Shown here: piece by piece, positions 30,760 to 43,500 of the stretch | Layout of the letters: every line of letters starts with the position of its first letter | Numbering within the stretch: the stretch's first letter is position 1 | Assembly: GCF_918797505.1 (NCBI RefSeq) | Contig: NC_092796.1 | Location: forward strand, 62,402,851-62,466,850 | Direction of reading: 5' to 3' | DNA length: 64,000 bases | From: Bemisia tabaci | Lineage: Eukaryota; Arthropoda; Insecta; Hemiptera; Aleyrodidae | Program-made: the position numbers and the translations under genes | The notes under the pieces: generated by a model | The model's database searches: none | Told to the model about the DNA's origin: nothing | What the model saw: only the letters and a program-made list of their open reading frames with translations

Positions 30760-32769
30760 TATTTAGTCACCTTCACCATATTCTTGAGGCGTCACTCTTA
30801 TTTTGAGCTAAGCAACTATTTTAACTCTCCGGATCGCAAACTGTTTACTCGTAAAAATGAAGGGGCTTGAAAAGGCAACCATTACGTCGGGTTGTCGCTT
30901 TGAATAGCTGCGTCAGTAATGATTACTGCGACACAGTTGATTTCACAAAGATGTAGGTACGCAGACGATCAAAATGTTAGGCACGCGACCTATTATGTTT
31001 GTTTTGATAAACAAGGTTTTATTTTTTTTTAGTATTGCGCCAATTTCTTTATCATGCCTATTCTAAGGATATATTAAGTATATTGATTTTTTTCACTCAT
31101 AGAGGCAGGTACTTAGTTACTTATTTTCGTAGTATATTTCATTATCACTAAGGTTTAACTGGATAATTTACTACTGTTTAATTTGAATTTTGATGGCAAG
31201 TCGGCCTCGTCATACTTGGTGCACTTTTTCCTACGTTTTGTTTTAGTTGTCTAAAGAGTTTGAAACGGAACTTCACCAATATTGAAAAAAAATTCCTTTT
31301 AAAACCTTCTTTTTTAAAATAGATTTTCCTCTTTTAGTGAAACTCAAAAAGCTGCTTCGATGAATGAATTACCCAACTCGTCCAGCATTTCAATTTTTGG
31401 AATTCTGTTAAATTTCTTTCGAATGGGGAGAGGTAGGTAATTCCAAAGGGTAATTCAGAGGTTGAGTTAAGATACTTCTTTGCGAAAAATAAATGAATTA
31501 GGATACTACCTACCATGATCGTTTTTGTAATGTAGGAGTTTTACTGCAATATACTCATCTGAGAGGGTCTGCATATAGATACCTACCTTCAGGCAATATT
31601 CATTCCTTTCCTTAAGATTACATTTACATAAGCCCTGGTCTCACTAAATAATTTTTTGTTAGTACTTTAAAATCTTGCCATCAACGTAAACTGGAAATGA
31701 CTATATATACTTAAGTCTATTTCTGTCAATATTTAGCCGCCCATTAATATTGATGGTCCAGTTGTTATGTCTTTTCCAGTTTGTACTGACTGCATGACTT
31801 AAAAATATTGACAAAAATCTTGATAGTGTAACAAGGGCTATAGTTGCTTTATGGACACTTTGTCCTGCCTTTACACAACTTTTCCTTGATCCGCTCTTTA
31901 ATTTACTTGTTCTTTTTTTTCGTCTTTTCAGATTCTATCTCTCTTTCCAGCTTGCTTGGCAGGGGACGATCAAATTTTCTTCTTATTCCTATTTCTTTAA
32001 TCTCATGGTTCTTCCGTACCTATCAGTTCTTTTCATTAATTGTTTAAAACTTCCTGTACCTTTCAGTATCGTTATCTGTCAATCAATTCTCTCACGGTTT
32101 TTGTTTTTTGGCAATCTTTTCATTTTTTCTCTTTGAAAATTGAACATTGAGCATATGGTGTATTATTGTATAATTGCCCTTAGATTTAAGTTTTTTGAAG
32201 ATTTGTTTAAATTCTGAGTGATGATTTTATTTTAGAAATGGAGGAAACCAATTTCTAAATCATCTCAATTTACATTACTTAATGCAAGACTTATACATAT
32301 CCTGTGACAAATAGATGTAAAATTCACTCCGCAGATTGGATTGTAGTTGAAATCATGTTACTAGCTTCTGATACAAATTAAACATTACTCAAAAGATATC
32401 TCTTGATATCTTCTCTTTCCTGACAGTAGGTTAATTTGTTTGTGCATTTTGCGATGAGAAACATTTTGAGGTTAATTTTGAACTCACTGTCCACACACTT
32501 TGTAAAACCTTGTTTCTGTTAAAAAAACAAAAGAAAAAAAAAACTTGATGAATTCTATAAACTAGAAAATTAGGGAATAAAAAAGATCTGTCACATTGAA
32601 AAAAAGAAAGGCCTCAGTTTCCATGACACTCATCATAAATAATTTTTTGTTCTGTCAAAAGACAGCCGAAAGTTTTCTTTGAAGTCTTATCCAAAAACAA
32701 GAAAAGACTGCTTCCGCAACAATGAAGGATTAATTTATACACTCAAAAGTCGGCGTTTGTTCATTTTTA
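30760..32769. other. AT-rich intergenic DNA, nothing recognised
   Basis: No exon, TIR pair or retroelement end was seen. Around 31 kb the sequence changes from transposon-dense to uniformly AT-rich. Confidence 0.5.
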
Positions 32770-35700
32770 AAACTTTATTTTTTAAAGATTTCTTTTAGCA
32801 ATAAGAATACATTTCATTATAACAGCCAATAAGAACAATTCAGGTGAAGATACAGATAGGGTACAATTAAAAATAACAATAACAAAGTAGCAATTCATGC
32901 TACAATAAACAATATTCAAATAACTGTACATAACAAAAAAGAGGCTGAAATTAATCAATTCCAAAAAAAAGAAAGAAAAGAGAAAAAAACCACACAGCAA
33001 TGCGCACTCACCTGCAAAGTGCATACCTACAATAAAACTTAAGAGTTGACTAAGAAATGCAAGAAGCTAAATGGATTCCAGAGTCTCATTTTTGATGGAG
33101 GTAAATGTAAATTTCATAAGTGTTCAGGGACAAGTAAAAGATCACACCCTACATCCTTCAGTTTCCTTTGTGAGACAAATAATGCATTACAGAGAAACTA
33201 CCCTTGATCTGTTATTTTAAGCAAGAATGTCATACTTAACTCCATTGAAGATGTAAAAATCAATTTTTAGAAAAAAAATTCTATTGTAAGAAATCCTAAC
33301 CGCACTTGAACTTTATAATTTCAATTCAAAATTTATGAGATATAAAGCAATCATTCAGAAAAAAAAAGGAGGAACGTTTCCTAGTTTTTCAATGATCGAG
33401 TACTTTTTAGCATAAAAATGTAAAAAATCTAAAGCAGAGTTACAGAATTTTTGCATTGGAGGGCAAACTGATAGAGACATCCTGGAAAACTGATAGGGAC
33501 AAAAAATAATAGCCAATTACATTCAAGTTAATTTCCAGCATCAGGCAATGTTTAGTGATTGTTAAAAGGTGGTATTACAAAGAAGACGAGGGGTTATGGA
33601 ATCATCATTAATTAAGTTCCATTACAATTTTTTTTGTCAAGACATTCGTCCAGATTCCAGTATTCAGAAATCTTAGCACTATCCTCTAATTAGTAGATAA
33701 AGAATTTTAAGCTCAAACGGTTAAATTCTCTTATGTCCTTATTTTTTCAAATGTTTTAGCCCTTTAAAATAACAGCTGCAAAATTAACTTTTCAATGGAG
33801 AATGTTAGAGCTGTTTTGAGAGAGTCCTTAAAGTCCACTTCTTTTTAATCGTATCCCGCTTTTTCCTAATAAAGAGAGTTCGTTCCAAAATATATGGAAG
33901 CTTTTCCTAAAAAATGATGATTTTCACGTTATTTTTACAAATCTAGAATTCATGTTTATATCTAAAATCCGATTCCTACTCCTAAACTGACAATATGATA
34001 ATTTTTCTGATATAATAGTTTGACATTTATGCTTCAACGGCCAGGAGTTGAAATTTTCTCAGTTCAGCTGGTCAATACTTGATATTCAAAGACAATTTCA
34101 AAAAAAAATACGACTGTAACATTCAGAGCAGCATAAATAACTATGAGTACATTTTCTGGGACATTTTGGATTTTTTTATTTTTTATTTATCTATTTATAC
34201 ATTTCTTGCCAATCTCACTAACTCTTGGACTTTTGCACACGAATTTATAAGACCATCAAGGCAAAAATAATAAAACTATCAAGTGCTCGTAAAATGTATG
34301 ATTGTTTTTGATTTGATAGTCATGATCAAACCACAATTTCAGTCTAGGGAAAAAAGGTGGTTTAGCGAGGAAAAGAATAGTTCTAGCGGTGGAAATTTTA
34401 GTAGTCAGACAGATAAATCTGAAAAATCCTTAACCTCAAAGGAATACGCAAAGAAGGATGTGATTTTAACAATTGTTTTGATCAATATAAAAAAAAGGAT
34501 ACTTCACAAGACAGAGAGGAAAATAAAATAGAAGTTCATGTACTAAAATTTGAATGGAAATTTTTAAAGCTGTTGGGGGAGGATTAGTAGTTCTCACAGC
34601 CATGAATCTGAAGCAGGAGCTTTAGAAAAAAAAAAAAAAAAAAAAAAAAAAACTTAAAATAAACAGAAAAAATTACATTAAAAATTAAAGGAAGATTCAA
34701 TAACTATTTTTGCTTCTGAAAATGATTAATGGGACAAAACTAATGATGTAGTTCAAACAGAAACAATGATTATTTCTGATGTAAAATTAAGGGGCTTTAC
34801 AATTCTGGGTAGGGTCATAAAAAAGAACACAAAATAAATCTTTCTACTCTTTTTTAAGACAATTTGTCCTTTATTTTCAATTCATGTTTCTCATAATTTC
34901 TTCATGAATCTACTTATTTTAGATTTGAAGATGTTTTATACTTTTGGTATTGCAGATTAGTATGTTAGTGTTAGCTACACGTCATATATTCATCATGACC
35001 TGGCAAAACCTGACCTTAAATGATACAGACTTTAAACACAGGGGATAGTTGTATCTTCCAATTAAGAATCATCCCTTATGTCAAGAAAAGGTAAAATAAG
35101 ACAGCTCTGATATACTTTTGTGCTTTGCAAGAGAAAATATCACGACAATATCAGTAAAACAGAATCAAAATAGACAAGTTATTTGTCGTTTTGAACTAAT
35201 CCTCGATCGAATTTCTATGTCTCATTGGAAAAGAGAAATGACAAAGATAAACATTTTTTCCAACTTCTAATTAACCTATCAAGACTCTGGATTTAATTTT
35301 TGGATCCAATTTTTGAAGTTCTGAATTGTAGTGATTGCTTAAGATACAATTCACTGAAAATACACATGTACAGATATATATTAGACATATATTCAAACCA
35401 GGATTATTGTGATTCATTGCTTTTGATGTAAATCCTTGGAAAAACACACAAATACAGTGTATTAATCGGACGATGGACAAGAAGTTTTGAATGGTATTTC
35501 ATTGCATCAAAGAAAAAAGTTTATTTGTTCACTTTTAAAAGGTGGCTCTAAATTAAATGATGCTAAAGAGGTCTTAATATTAAACCAATGACATTAAGAT
35601 GAAAATCAAACAGAAATGAGGCCAGAAAAATTAATTTCATTTCCTTCACTTTATGCCTCCAATAATTACATGCTTGACAGAGAAGTAGTAAATTGTTTAT

Positions 35701-37368
35701 ATTTATGGAGTTTGAAATTATATTTAAACTTATAAAAAATCTTAACTCAAAAAATGTGGATGGACTGAGAGATATTTGTTAAGGAACAGTGAAGCTTAAG
35801 GGGAAAGATAGGAAGTAGATTCTTAAAAACAATTTTATTGATCATGAGAGATTTAAAAATGGTTGCAAATGAACCCACCAATAAAAATGCACTTTCATGC
35901 ACAAGTGCAAACATTGCTCAGTTTTAATGCAGCCTGCTTCAGATTTCGAGAAAGCAAAATTAAATTTTTGAAGAACCACGAAAAACTATCAAAGTTTTGA
36001 GAATAAAGATGAAAATTATTGAATATCCTCCAAATAAAACGACTGATGTGCTCTGTCTGGTTTACTTGAACATCTTTCAATGAATCAAAAACGAATCACA
36101 CTGGTCTAGAGAAAAAACTACTTGACCAGCGTGCAAATTCTTGGAACAGGCACATTACTAAATTCAATTATAATTCACGATAGCTGAGTCATTAAACTGC
36201 AGTTAAAAATTACTAACCGTCAATGATAAAAGAAATACAAGACAAATATCCAACTCATTCAGACAACAAAGCATAACAGGTGGATAATATGATTCGCAAT
36301 GACAAATTAAAACAACGTGAAAAATTACAGGTAAAGTCCTTACACACTAATATTATGAATAAATTGCAGACTGAAGCTATGGCTTAGCATGTGAAAGCAA
36401 TGCCACCATACTATCAATATAAAATTACTAATTTGATAAACTATTTGCCTAGTAAATTGTGTACTTTGTTTTTTTGCGGTAGGATACAATGATTCTGCCT
36501 ATTGTTTAAATACCTAGTGTTTCAACCAGTTACTCTGGCTACAAGAATTTCTATCGAGAACCGTGCAGCCAGCGGTACTGATACCCATTCAGACTCAAAG
36601 ATTGCTGCCAAGAATTATTGTCAAACCATGGACTGTGAATAAAAAAATCAAATAAATTAGAGGGAAGGAAGGAATAATATGTAAAGAAGAAATTAAGAGA
36701 TAAAATAACTTTAATTGTACATTTTGACTTCATACATATCAACGGTGTAAGTCGGCAATCACATAACCTGGTTGCGACGACACAGAATTCCTGTTATACT
36801 TTATTTTTTAAACAGAAAACTACTCAACGGCAATTCTTTAAAACTGCAGTGATTTTTCTTCTCTGTGCGAGAAATGTTCTGCAAAAACTTCAAGGAATGA
36901 TGACAATTTGATCTCCTTTGAAAAAATAACATAGAGGCGGAGACTTATAGACACCCCAAACAAGATATGTGATTGCGGACTTACGCCATCGATGTATTAT
37001 TACATCTCAATAAAGGTAGTAAAAAAGTAGGAAAGAGTTCATTTTGCAAATGACATGGTCACACAAACAAGATCAGCTGCACAATGAACAGCAAGTGACT
37101 AAAACAGTACAAAAGTTTGTAGAAAACTTTTTCAAACAAAAGAAACCAAGTAGACCAATGAACAAACTTTCATATAAAGCCTTATTGGGGCCAATTCCAC
37201 GAAAATGAGCCTGAGCATCGCTGATGTCAGGTAAAATGAGGAAAAAGACTAGGATCTTTGTCTTGAAAAGAAGTACCATTTACTAGACACAACACGATCA
37301 GTTTATTTGAACTCATAGTAGATCTTAATTTGATTAGAGAGTAGGAGAGTCTACATACCTTTTTTGAT
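32770..37368 (-). other. Rbcn-3A: Possible long 3' UTR and downstream flank of Rbcn-3A
   Basis: AT-rich and almost free of transposons except the MITE at 36739-36993. On the minus strand AATAAA hexamers occur close to the stop (37302-37307) and near 32773, so the message may end early or extend as much as 4.6 kb. Long UTRs are common for neuronal genes; RNA data would decide. No open frame looks real. Confidence 0.3.
36739..36993. mobile_element. MITE, TTGACGGCGTAAGTCCGC family, copy 2
   Basis: Inverted ends CAACGGTGTAAGTCGGCAAT (near 36740) and 'ttgcggacttacgccatcg' (ending near 36991), with the family's interior ('gaaaactactcaacggcaat', 'ttcttctctgtgcgag'). Related to 9573-9847. Confidence 0.75.
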
Positions 37369-37575
37369 TTAGAAGACTGAGTGGACGATGAGATCCCGAT
37401 CGGCGACAGGAAGCTCTCGCACCTTCATGGAACCATCTGCCCCACAAGAAAAGAGTCGAGCTGCAGCATCAACATGAATTTGAGTGACACCTTGACCAAT
37501 GTTCTTGAAAAAGCTTGACCGAGCATGCTCACCGACGAAATTGTAGAGTTGATGATGCATTGATAAGCCCCATAC
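37369..37575 (-). CDS. Rbcn-3A: Rbcn-3A last coding exon
   Basis: Begins VWGLSMHHQLYNFVGEHARS after acceptor TTGATTCAG (minus), completing the WD unit started in the previous exon. It contains the final WD unit LFSCGADGSMKVRELP and ends DLIVHSVF then TAA. A donor-like AGGTATGTAG lies just beyond the stop. Confidence 0.95.
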   Translation of the reverse strand, partial: VWGLSMHHQLYNFVGEHARSSFFKNIGQGVTQIHVDAAARLFSCGADGSMKVRELPVADRDLIVHSVF

Positions 37576-40500
37576 CTGAATCAAAATTATCATGAGACAA
37601 TTACACTGGAAAATTAGAGGGTTATTGAATAGCTTGCACTGGCAAAATTAAAGCTCAAAATTTGATTGGACAAATGACCGACCGCAAGAGAAAGGCCTAT
37701 AATTTCAAATGAAAAAATAATTGAGATGCTGCCATCGCTCGAAGGGAGAAGGGAGAGTTCTGGTTTTTCCAAGCTGAAAAATGCCAAAAAAATGTAAGAG
37801 GAACAATGTCAGAAGACGAGTATTGTAATTTTGTACTTTTCCTCTACCTCAAAACATCACATATACAGACACTCACTGGAGCGTACCAAAATCAGTTTGT
37901 ACAGGTTTAAAACCCTGAAACTTCAAATATTGGTCATCACAGCACTCTTTGATTTTAAATTATCCCCCCCCCCCCCCCCAGGAGTCATTTTTAAGACAAA
38001 TACATGATTGCCTGATTTTTAGGAATTTATCACTTTTACACCCCTACCTCTTTCTTCCCCTGCCCAAAAAAGAATTTTGAATACGAGATTCCTTCAAGAA
38101 AAATGTTCGGCTTTGCCACTATTGTTCTATAATTGAAGTTTCCTTGTTCTTTGTGACTAGCGCGGATTTCAGCTTACTTTTAAAAGCTTAAACAAAGTAG
38201 AGGGAGGAATATTTCAAGCCTTACTTTTATGTCACCGTCCGCTGAGCCAGTTGTAAAAAACTCCTCGCTGGGATCTAACGCAAGGCACTTAACAGGTGAA
38301 TCATGTGCCTGGAACTTGTGTCTGATCTGCCGCTGTCGTAAATCGATTATGCAGACATCTCCTTTCTTGCCAGCGGAAATTAAAAGTTGGTGTTGAGGAG
38401 CAAACACAACACTGGAGGCACCTTGATCATGGCACAGAAATGCTGAAAAAAAGAAAATCATCATTAAGGGTTAGATAAAAAGATGTTCTGCTGAGTGTAA
38501 CCAGATCTATTTTGTTGATTCGACGCTGTTTAACTCATTTGCAGATGGTGGAGGCAAACATGTTCCTCATGACTGTAAGAATAATGTCCATTGCTCAGTA
38601 TGCACTCAGGGGCTATTCATAAAACATGTGACCCTCTGGAAGGGGGGGGGGGGTTGTCAAGGAGAGCGATACACAATTTTGTTTTGGGGTGTTAAAGGAT
38701 GGTCACAAAAGCATTACAAAAGGAAGGGGTGGCTCGAAAAATTCAAAATTTAGCATTACATTTTTATCAAAGTAGATGCAAAATCTCATGAACTTGCCTA
38801 GATAAATAGTGGTTAAAAACGACCGAGGAATTAACAAAGAATATATACTTTAAGACGTTACATATATACGTTAAAAACGTTCTAAATTCCCAGTCATGTT
38901 ACATTTTATTTATGTTACCATCCACAGGCATAATTTAGGATGAAATTACAGAATGCAATTTACCAGATGACTTCTGGGTCGATAGACAAGGATGGCAATT
39001 AGGTGTCTCAAAGCGCCCTGGCGTGCTGTAAAAGCGACTTGTATGTATGTACCAATCACAGGCAAATAAATCTTGGTTGTCAGATGCAAATGCATTAGGA
39101 TAAATATTTTCATCAAACCGGGAAAAAATGATGACAAGAGTTTTCAACAGAGACTGTTCAATTAAAATAATATTTCAATGGATAAGTTATGACTAGAAAA
39201 AAAAAATTAAATAATTGAACATTTCTCATCGATTTCAATAATATTAGATTATTAAAGCCTAAAATTAAAATACCTGTAACTAATGCCTTCTTCTGCGGTA
39301 AGAGAGAATCCCAAAGACAAACACTGCGGCCATCAGATGAATGTCCGGCGGTTGCGACCAAACTACACGATCCAAGGAAAACGAAGTCTGTTGTCACTTT
39401 ATTATGGCACTGGTAAGTCTAAAGAAAACAGGAAATTTTATAAGGGAACGGTTAAAAACTATTGCAACACACCAAGGGGTAATTTGAATTGATAAACTGG
39501 ACCATTTCAGACCATTTTCAGGTCTATCTATACTATAAGCTCCGAGACCTCCTAATTTTGCGTAACTGGTAACGCTTAGTTCCAGCGTTCTACGGTCTAC
39601 CGGGCCGGTTTTCATGATTTTTGCAGCTATCAACGGGCCATTGTCTCTAGATGAGCCAACTCTATTAAGATTTTCAAAATATGACCCAAGTTTTTTTATA
39701 TTACGTGGTAAAGTTGCGAATTTTCCCATTTAAACAATGTAAATTTGTGTTCTTTGTCATAGTTCATTTGAGCATTCTACCAGGCCGATTTCCATGATTT
39801 TTGCGGTTATCGATGGGTGATAGGCTCTAGATGAGCCGTCTAATCAGATTTTGGAAATAAGACCCCGGTTTTTTTACAATCAAGTTATAAAAGTAGGCGA
39901 ATTTACAGAATGACCCGCGCCTGCTACCGCTATGCGCAGAAGGTTGCGCAGTGGCCGAGGAGGCTGCGCAGTGGCTGAGTAGCCTCTAGATCAGCTCTAC
40001 TTATCAACACAAGATTCGCCTTGATCACTTCAAGATGAGCGGTGGCCGAGTCGTCTATGACATCGGAAGTACCCGCATGTCTCAAGATGTGGGTTCGATT
40101 CCTGACTCCTCAGCTACTTAGTTATGACCTGATTTTCATAATTTGTTGTTTTACTGCAATGTTTCATTAATCAGTCATTGCAAAACGCGTCCTTTTGACT
40201 TCAAAAATTTTTTTTTCTTTTTTCATCAAAAACAAAAATCATTTCATTCCGAAAGTAAAGTATACCTCATATCACAATTTTTTAAGGGAAAAATAAAACC
40301 AACATTAATAAGAGGCTAAAAATAGGGCCGCGAAGCGGCCCATTGATAGCGCGGAGCGCCTTCAGAGAGTTGGGCCGCGTGGCGGCCAGGGGGCGCAGCC
40401 CCCTAGTGTTAGGATATTGTACACGATTAAGTGTGGGGTGAACAGCTTGGTTGCGATTGTTGTGAATGTCAAGACCATGAAAATTTGTAGACTATGCATC

Positions 40501-43500
40501 TCGTGGACATCTAAAGTTCGCAGTTTTTAGCAAGTACGCATACTTTAAAATTCGTAGGGTATTGGATATGTGGATGTCCTAAGTTTGTAAGGTTTTAGTG
40601 TGGACATAATTTGGAAACTAGGTTTAAAGATTTGACTAATGACGTTCATGAAAAACTTAGTCAATTCCCAACTTGACATTCCGTACAGAAAATAAAAAAT
40701 AAAGTGACAAATACAACTCTTTTAACTCATTTGACCAAACATTCATTGAAAGCGGACAGTCGAAATTTATTCCAGTAGTCTCTCATTTATGATTTCTATG
40801 AATTTGATCATTAAAAATTTTGAGGACTTTTGGTTATTAATTTAAAAAACCATGTAAGTGTAACCACCAAAGTTCATCCAAACTTACAAAGAAAGGTCTG
40901 CTGGCATTAGATGCGAGGCCGACCTGCCATAAACTGAGGTTACCATCACCATCTGCCACTCCAAACTTGTTGCCATGTTGAGAGAAACGAACCCGCGTTA
41001 CTTTAGCAAAGGTACCTGCTGGTCGCGGAACAGCGACCGGTTGTGTGTGTCGCCACTCCCACATTTGCACAGAACCATCTTGAGACCCCGTCAAATCTAC
41101 AGACAAAAAACATCTAAATGATAAAACTGGTTAATAAATCAACAAAACTATAAAAAAGTCGTCTAAAATGTAGAGTGAAGTTTTTGTTGGAGGAGGGGCC
41201 CAAATATGGACCTCACATGGACTCTATTTGAGTGCTTCCTCACACCCTCCTTAGAAAATATGAAAAAAGAACCACAGTAGCCAAAAAAACACTTAAGCTT
41301 GATGCCTAGTCATATAAAGTTAAACTGACCGACAGTTTCCATTGAATTTTTTGGTGAATTTTCTCCACTCATCCTGAAAAATCGCACAAAATTGCAAGGA
41401 AACAATCAATTAGATTTTCTTAATGGAAATAAAACATGATGGGAGATTTTCAAGTGTTACAATTGAAATAAGCATTTTTCACATTCAGCCATCGATATAA
41501 AATCAATAATTTCAATACATTGAAAACAAGAGTATCTACATCAAACTCATTAATTCAGTGACCTTTCAAATCAGTTGTGAGAGAAAAACTAGACACATTG
41601 CTACTAAATCATAAATCTGTCAATTTCACTACAGTGAATTCGCTGTACATACCATGATGTATGATGTGTCAACAAATGGGTACAACTGTTATTTTGGTTA
41701 TCTTCAAGAGCATCATTATTGCTAATTTTATGTTTCATGAGACTTCATGTATGAGTTTAATTTCTCTACATACTGAAACTTTAAGCTGAATCTAATTCAT
41801 GGCACAATAAGAGAGAAAAATTGGCTGAGGAAAAATAAAACAAATTCATTTTAGGATATGGCGGTTAGATGGACTTACACAGCGGCAGAAGAGGATGAGC
41901 ACTCATTCTACGAACATTGTCCACACGGTGTTTCAAAACCTGGAAAATTAAAGGCATTATTTAGTGAGAGAAGTCATAGATTATGTTTAAAAAGTTGGAG
42001 GGAAAATAATTTATAAGGTATAAAGTATGCAGAACCTAAAACTGATTTAATTGCTGCGACAAAATAAAATAAGTCCTTATTTATGTTTCTCTTTCCTCTT
42101 TTATCGGGTTGTATCAGATGATACTCACTTTTTTGTGAGTATTATTATTAAGTCCTTATTTTTCAGGAAGCTGTAAGCACCAGCATCAAAGAGCATAAAT
42201 ACATACAGGTACAGAATAATACACCTTGATATTTCCAAAACTCAGTAGCGTGTTTTAGCTTTATCCATTCAGGGTAAGTACCATTCACAATATAACAGGC
42301 ACCAGTTGAAAATTATGTCATTTTTAATGATGCAATGAAAAAGCACAGTAGTATAGACCAGAATTGTTTTATACAATTTCATCATTACATGTAGGATTTT
42401 TAGCTGGGTTTCTGTTAATTTTTCCTTTCTTTTTTTCTTCACTGACATCAGAAATTGTGAGTAAAAGAAGAAATGCACATCACAATTCTCGTTTTAACAA
42501 AGCTGGTGAACAGAAATATAAAATTGTACAATAAGAGTGCTATTAACGTACAACAAAGACTGAATAGAAATAAGGAATCGTTTTGTACATTCCTGATTAT
42601 TACGAGGAAACTGAATATAAAAGTTACCACATTGTCATAAAAATTGTACAGCTGTACCACTCCTTGTACTATCATGGGTTTTCTATGGTATGCTATGAAT
42701 TTTAGGGAATGGGCGATGGTAATATCTTCTCAAGATGCAGAGATGCAGACACTTAAAGAGGAGGGAGCCACGTTACAGAAGCTTTTACAACTTTTTTACA
42801 TCATGCTAGCATTGGCTTAAATGACACAAAAGTGAAGAAAGTAGGTATGTAGTGTCTGACCACATGGTAGATTAAGAACATTCACTTTATTTCACTGCAG
42901 AGGGCTCAAGGAGACGTCAAGAAAGAGAATATGATTCAGATTCTTGAACGAGGGTCTCCAAAAACCTATTCTCACAGATATAAAGTCAAAGCACGAAAAA
43001 ATCTATGAAATACTCTAAAATATAAAGCGATACTTCAGCCAAATTTCTAAGTACATTCAGTGCAAACTAAATTGAATAAAATATTGAAAACAAAAGCTAT
43101 GCTTTTATTCTTTTCAGATCATTAAGTTCCAAAATGCAAGAGAATTTAAAAAAAAAAAAAAAATATCATTGAAATAAAACATTTTATTTTGCACAATACC
43201 GCCAGTATCCAATTCCAACAATCCTGCTCGAATTAAATGTGTCAGTGATAATGTTTTTGGTCATTCATAATACACCTTTTTTCCCACCAGAATAACCAAG
43301 ATCAGATTTAGCAAGAATCATTTTTTCCGAGATCAATGCATAAATTAGAAGAATTCACAGTTTCTCTTCGTGATGTTCCATGTTTTCTCAGTCATTAAAA
43401 AAATGAAAATACATGTTTATGATTGTGACAAATATGTTAACAGATAGTCTCCTTTTTCCCTAGACTTTACATGCTGTAACATACACACTGAGCAATTATT

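Noticed and set aside
31844..32047. Hydrophobic 67-codon open frame
   Set aside because: T-rich sequence gives Phe/Leu runs by composition; no start context, splice site or homology.
40034..40113. Functional tRNA-Ser or tRNA-Leu
   Set aside because: Box spacing fits, but stems are imperfect and it lies inside a Helitron.
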